From NCBI GenBank assembly GCA_963971425.1, contig OZ020517.1:11162501-11226500 (forward strand): DNA of 64,000 bases. The letters run 5' to 3'. The notes under the pieces are model-generated. The model saw only the letters and a program-made list of their open reading frames with translations. It did not search any database and was not told where the DNA came from. Made by a program: the position numbers and the translations under genes. Origin of the DNA: Bryoerythrophyllum caledonicum. Its lineage: Eukaryota > Streptophyta > Bryopsida > Pottiales > Pottiaceae. Below, in pieces: positions 59,947-64,000 of this stretch. Positions within the stretch are counted from its first letter, which is position 1; every line of letters starts with the position of its first letter.

Positions 59947-60087
59947 TTAAGGATTAAGTTACCCAATATTAAATTATCGGCTGGCAATTAATCTAATACC
60001 AACTCAAAGGAGAGAATGGTGGCTCTTATTCATGGAAGAGCTTTTTTCTTCTCTCTCAAAGGTGGCAACAACTACTTTGACTTGAAT

Positions 60088-60395
60088 TTAGAGACCACCG
60101 AGCTCTTTTACTAAGTAGATGAAAGGCAATCACCGGGGAGCACTTTCACTAATTAGATAAATGTTTAGAGTGAGAAAGAGTGGTATAATAAATCAAAAGA
60201 GGGGGTATGTTATTGAGACTTTGGGTAACTTTTCAAACAACTCTAAGAGTCATAAGATTGACATCATGAAAACTCATTTTTCACTATCAAAGATTAATAT
60301 AACTAGTTAAACTTGAATTAGAGACCACCAAGTTCTTCGAGTGAATGGATTGAAAGAGAGACCACCAAGCTCTTCTATTGATTTAACTCAAGTAA
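60088..60395 (+). repeat. GAGACCACC-AGCTCTT repeated motif
   Basis: GAGACCACCGAGCTCTT at about 60090, GAGACCACCAAGTTCTT at about 60324 and GAGACCACCAAGCTCTT at about 60358, each followed by T-AAT/AAG and a GATGAAAG-type or similar tail. A decayed local duplication. Confidence 0.7.
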
Positions 60396-60430
60396 CTTTT
60401 TGTAGCAGAAAAAAGCTTCAATTAATATTT

Positions 60431-60467
<37 letters not shown>

Positions 60468-61609
60468 ATCTGGTATGGCTGCGTAACTAATGGGGAGATG
60501 AGGTGTAAGGTTCTCCTACTCCCTTAGCTTGGGTTCACATGTCCTGATATTCTTCTCAATAGAAAATACACTCTATTTTCTATTTAATGTTAATTAAACA
60601 TTTGCTACACTATTCGGCATATGTCACAAAAAATTGTTGAAAACTTGTCATACGCCAGTGAAAATTGTTTGTAACTTTGGAACCGTATGTCGGATTTCAG
60701 CAGAAGTTATGTCAATAGAAAGCTACCGAAAAGTTGTCCATGTAAAATGATGAAATTAAATAAAAACCAAGCCAATATTTGAGATTGAAGGACTGGATTG
60801 AAACTCAATTTGTTCCCCGACGACAATCGTCCTTTCCTGGTTAAGAGTCTATTGTGTGGATAGAGCTCAACCCGGACGGAGCTTGATTACATCCAATAAT
60901 GTATTTGGCAATATTCATTGAGCTTGACTCACAGTTTGGCTATTACTTCCACCAACTGCCCATGGACAGGTCCATTTCACCAGACAAGTTGATAACCTGG
61001 GAGACACTTCTTGAGCTGCTTGGCGTCCATAATCTACTGCCCATTATGTGTCATAATGGAGTGTCCTCGCAATGTGTAGTGTGTGTAATGTGCGTACAGA
61101 GCACGTACAATTACAACGCAACTTGGCTCGTGCTTCTCTTGAAAACGGAAACTTCTCGCTCCTCACTTCACAAAAACTTAGTGAGAATACTGTCAAAGTG
61201 TCAAATTTGGAGTATAGGAATCAACCCTTTTTCCAAATCAATTAAGTAGTGCTATAATTTACTCACTTCCCCTTAATATCGTTCATTGCCGCATATTCCA
61301 CTTATAAATATATTTTTTCAATCTTGGCACTTTTCACTTAATTATTCCAATTCATTTGGCATGCCTTTTTTGAAGTAATTAAAGTTGAACCCAACCCTTA
61401 CCTACAGTAAATGCAACTTCAAGTCAAACTTATGGTTCTCATTGGATAATCCCTAACTTTCATGCATTAGGTAATTGAAACAAGTCTTTTCAATTCCGGT
61501 TAATGCATCCTTAACAATGGATCAACAAAGAATCCACATTAATTTTGAAAGAGTTTGTGGTCTCAACCCTTTTAGAACCTTGTAGCAAGCGCTATTGGCC
61601 ACCTCGAAG
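60396..61609. other. Intergenic DNA, no convincing gene
   Basis: (AT)n run at about 60430-60452. A 116-codon plus frame at 60899-61249 has no recognisable domain and may be chance. The rest is AT-rich. Confidence 0.5.
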
Positions 61610-61800
61610 GAAAAATACACCATGACTTAGAGGTGGAGGATGATGGGCATCTATTGAGACCATTGTCACAACAATCTGTTCAAGCATACACTGATTTTTG
61701 AGGAATTGTGGATTTTTGTGCTGAAATGTATCCACTGGGTAGATGGCATTTTGCATGATCTAGAATGCAACTAGATTCTCTGAGGCAAGAAAAGCTCATT
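61610..61800 (-). repeat. Inverted relative of the unit inside the element at 14041
   Basis: Shares GAGGTGGA-GATG-GCATCTATTG, GAGACCATTGTCAC and CATTTTGCATGATCTAGAA-type blocks with the two units at 14060-14245 and 14330-14510, but in the opposite orientation. Confidence 0.65.
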
Positions 61801-62698
61801 TGCCTGAAAGGATTATACTCAAGTTAGAGTCAATTCTTAGCCGTCTCTAAAAATGAAGAAGAAGTTGTGTTGTACCATGAATCTTAGCTTTCTTTCTCCT
61901 CTCCAAGTTGAGTATGAAAATTCAGGGCTATTTAGGACTAATTTTAGTCATTCAAAGAGGTCAAACCTCCTAGCATTTTTGCCTCACTTTACAAATAACT
62001 CTAATTTAAATACAAACTCCTCACATCCTTTGATGGACAGGAAACCTTGGACTATGATTTTCTTTCAAAGGGGGTGATTAGAGAGACTTGAGGTGGAATG
62101 AGTTGAAATTACGTACTTGAATCTGATTATTATGATGACAAGGACCAAAGTAGTTGCCAAACAAGAAAAAGGATCCAATCTTCCAAAGCACTTGAGATTT
62201 GAAGCCAAGTTCATACCAAGTTTATTATTTCATCATGGATTTTGTACACTAGTGTGACTTACATTGTATTCATTTTTTCCTCTGCTTCTAAAATTTGGTG
62301 TATAAGGAGTTAACATTATATAAACCATAATGGTAATACATCTAGACCTTGTATTATGCAAAAACTTGATACAAACTAAAGTTAAAGTGTATTTAAGTGT
62401 ATTGATCCTTTTCATTCAAAAGAAAATATCCATTATTCTCATGTTAAAAATTATTATAATCTTCCAACCCTTACAATTATAGTTTATATGAACATGTTTT
62501 TTGTAGTCAAAATGAAGATCTCATGGTGAAAATAAAATAAAATATTTTTGGTTTTTTTTCCTGAAGTGATTATGATGAGAAATAGTCAAGAATTTTGAAG
62601 GGTTAATCCATACAGTATCACTAATATAAAATAGTTGTACTTACATGAATTAGTGATTGATTACTTATTATATGTAGTCATCCCAAATTGGGCCCTTT
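61801..62698. other. AT-rich intergenic DNA
   Basis: No gene seen. Frames of 60-74 codons lack features. Confidence 0.55.
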
Positions 62699-62776
62699 CA
62701 ACCTCAAAAAGATCAAAAGTCCCCCGAAGGCACTCGTATAGTCTCCGAAAGGGACTCTTGGGTCTTTAGAGGTTAA
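62699..62776. repeat. Short fold-back repeat
   Basis: CAACCTCAAAAAGATCAAAA followed by GTCCC pairs with GGGAC then TCTTGGGTCTTTAGAGGTTA, about 26 bp per arm with some mismatches. Could be a small MITE. Confidence 0.65.
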
Positions 62777-63070
62777 GTAAAATCAAGATTTAATAGATGT
62801 ATCAAGTTAGAAACATCAAAGCCTTGTAACCTACTCTCTAAACGTCTATTGAAATTATCATGTCTTGTTGTAAATGTCATACTCATTATGGGAATGGAAG
62901 AGACTTCACTAAATATGACAGTTAATCTATCAATTACATAGTATGACTATCAAGATAAGAATGTCCCTTATAGAAACTATTACTAGTTACACTACGATAT
63001 GTAAAATCAAATTTTGGGAGACAAAATGTATTTTTTAACATTATCGATTGACAATCTACTCTGAGAATGT
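62777..63070. other. AT-rich intergenic DNA
   Basis: Nothing recognisable. Confidence 0.5.
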
Positions 63071-63198
63071 CTACTGAAAAAGAAAAGAAATGAACAAGGG
63101 ATCAACTTGACCCTCTTAAATGAAGGGTCTTTTCCTTCTGAAGAAGAAAAGAAATGAACAAGGGATCAACTTGACCCTCTTAAATGAAGCGTCTTTCC
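63071..63198 (+). repeat. 64-bp tandem duplication
   Basis: AGAAAAGAAATGAACAAGGG starts at 63081 and again at 63145, followed by ATCAACTTGACCCTCTTAAA in both. Nearly identical copies, so a recent event. Confidence 0.95.
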
Positions 63199-63400
63199 CT
63201 TTTATGACCAGTGTTAGAGGCCACAAACCAAAGGTTGGGTTGATAAAATTACTTCTTCTAATAGTCATCTCCCTTTACAACATTTGTTAGATCAACATTC
63301 CATATGTTGTTGTAAAGAGAGCTATCTATTCTTGTGGTAAATGTGAGACGAGGACTCGGTAGGTGATGGTAAATAGAAGAAGAAGAAGAATATTGTTCGT

Positions 63401-63730
63401 GGTGATGGTAAATAAACAAGGTTGTTGTAAAGGGAGCTAATTGTATCTACTAGAATTAGTGTGTGCAACGCTAAGGTAAACCCCCTATAACCAACAAGTT
63501 AAACAATGTGCATAAATAAAGAGAAGAATAATGATACTACTAGTAATCTTGTACTAAATACAAGGGGTGGGCTTAATAGATGATGGTAAACAAACAAGTC
63601 TGTTGTAGAGGAAGCTAACTGTATTTACCAAAATTAGCATATGCAATACTTAGGTAAACCCCCCTATAACCGATTAGTCAAGTAACTTGCATGTATAGAA
63701 AGAAGAAATAATGATACGTTTATTTTTTAG
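63401..63730 (+). repeat. Diverged tandem duplication of about 180 bp
   Basis: GATGGTAAATAAACAAGGTT at about 63404 and GATGGTAAACAAACAAGTCT at about 63581 start two copies sharing GGTAAACCCCCTATAACC and GAAGAAATAATGATAC-type ends. An older copy than the 64-bp duplication nearby. Confidence 0.85.
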
Positions 63731-64000
63731 TGATAGCAAATAGAATCACAATTTCAATCCAAGTGCTTTCATATTTTTCTAATGATAGTTTCCATCTTTA
63801 GCCAATGGCCACCAATAGCTACCCCTCATGAGTGCCAACAAAAAGTAAGGGGTCTTGTTTAAAACCAAACCTCCATATGGATGGGTGAATGGATGGTAAT
63901 GGGATGGAAGTGGGTTGGATATATCCCAATTTTACAAGTGTCGGTTATGGCTTTTGGTTATCAGCGGTTACCTTTGTTGTGTGCAACACTAAATGTCATA
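63731..64000. other. Intergenic DNA to the window end
   Basis: No gene or clear repeat recognised. Confidence 0.5.

Noticed and set aside
60899..61249. 116-codon plus frame
   Set aside because: No domain, no splice context and no composition shift; probably chance.
1..64000. tRNA, rRNA, CRISPR or bacterial-type operon signals
   Set aside because: None seen; gene structure and repeats are those of a plant nucleus.

Overview
This is nuclear DNA from a land plant. It has spliced genes with GT-AG introns, telobox motifs (AAACCCTAA type) near promoters, and recognisable plant versions of LSM1, a YIP-family Golgi membrane protein, a DUF4378 protein and a LisH/CTLH-CRA protein. Gene density is low and the intergenic DNA is AT-rich. 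The mobile-element mix is a degenerate Helentron-type Helitron carrying an endonuclease, pogo/mariner-like and piggyBac-like (TTAA-flanked) non-autonomous elements, a CACTA element, and a LINE with RNase H and a terminal zinc knuckle. That mix seems more like a bryophyte, lycophyte or fern than a typical flowering plant. The lineage is an inference and I cannot name the species.

Layout. 1-5.3 kb: decayed plus-strand Helentron with DUF6570-like region, HUH/Y2 Rep, PIF1-like helicase and a fused EEP endonuclease. 5.8-12.8 kb: a complete 12-exon gene (about 751 aa) with two CTLH/CRA modules and a piggyBac-like element in one intron. 12.8-17.1 kb: dispersed repeats, another TTAA-flanked element and two weak small coding candidates. 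17.1-20.4 kb (minus): six-exon YIP-family gene (319 aa). 21.7-23.0 kb (plus): five-exon LSM1 (127 aa), divergent from the YIP gene across a shared promoter region of about 1.26 kb. 23.4-26.6 kb (minus): four-exon DUF4378 gene (about 473 aa), convergent with LSM1. Summing the exons of these four genes gives open frames with consistent phases at every junction.

27.8-34.2 kb (minus): a dead LINE with two later insertions (a pogo/mariner-like element in the RT and a PIF-like element between RT and RNase H). 34.2-37.8 kb: gene-like but broken minus-strand sequence I do not recognise. 38-44.8 kb: mostly AT-rich DNA with a 22-bp telobox-type tandem repeat, a small unknown coding stretch and a broken gene end.

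44.8-57.8 kb: a large inverted repeat. Its two 2,984-bp arms are collinear without indels and flank a 7,035-bp spacer. The spacer holds tandemly duplicated, broken gene units; one copy is split by a CACTA element whose empty site is preserved in the neighbouring copy. It also holds an unrelated pseudogene and further diverged tandem repeats that run into the right arm. 57.8-64 kb: trinucleotide microsatellite, dispersed repeats, a TTAA-flanked fold-back element and small tandem duplications, with no convincing gene.

The four intact genes are housekeeping or regulatory: mRNA decay (LSM1), Golgi membrane traffic (YIP), probable ubiquitin-ligase scaffolding (LisH/CTLH) and a plant DUF4378 protein. 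They do not form a pathway.
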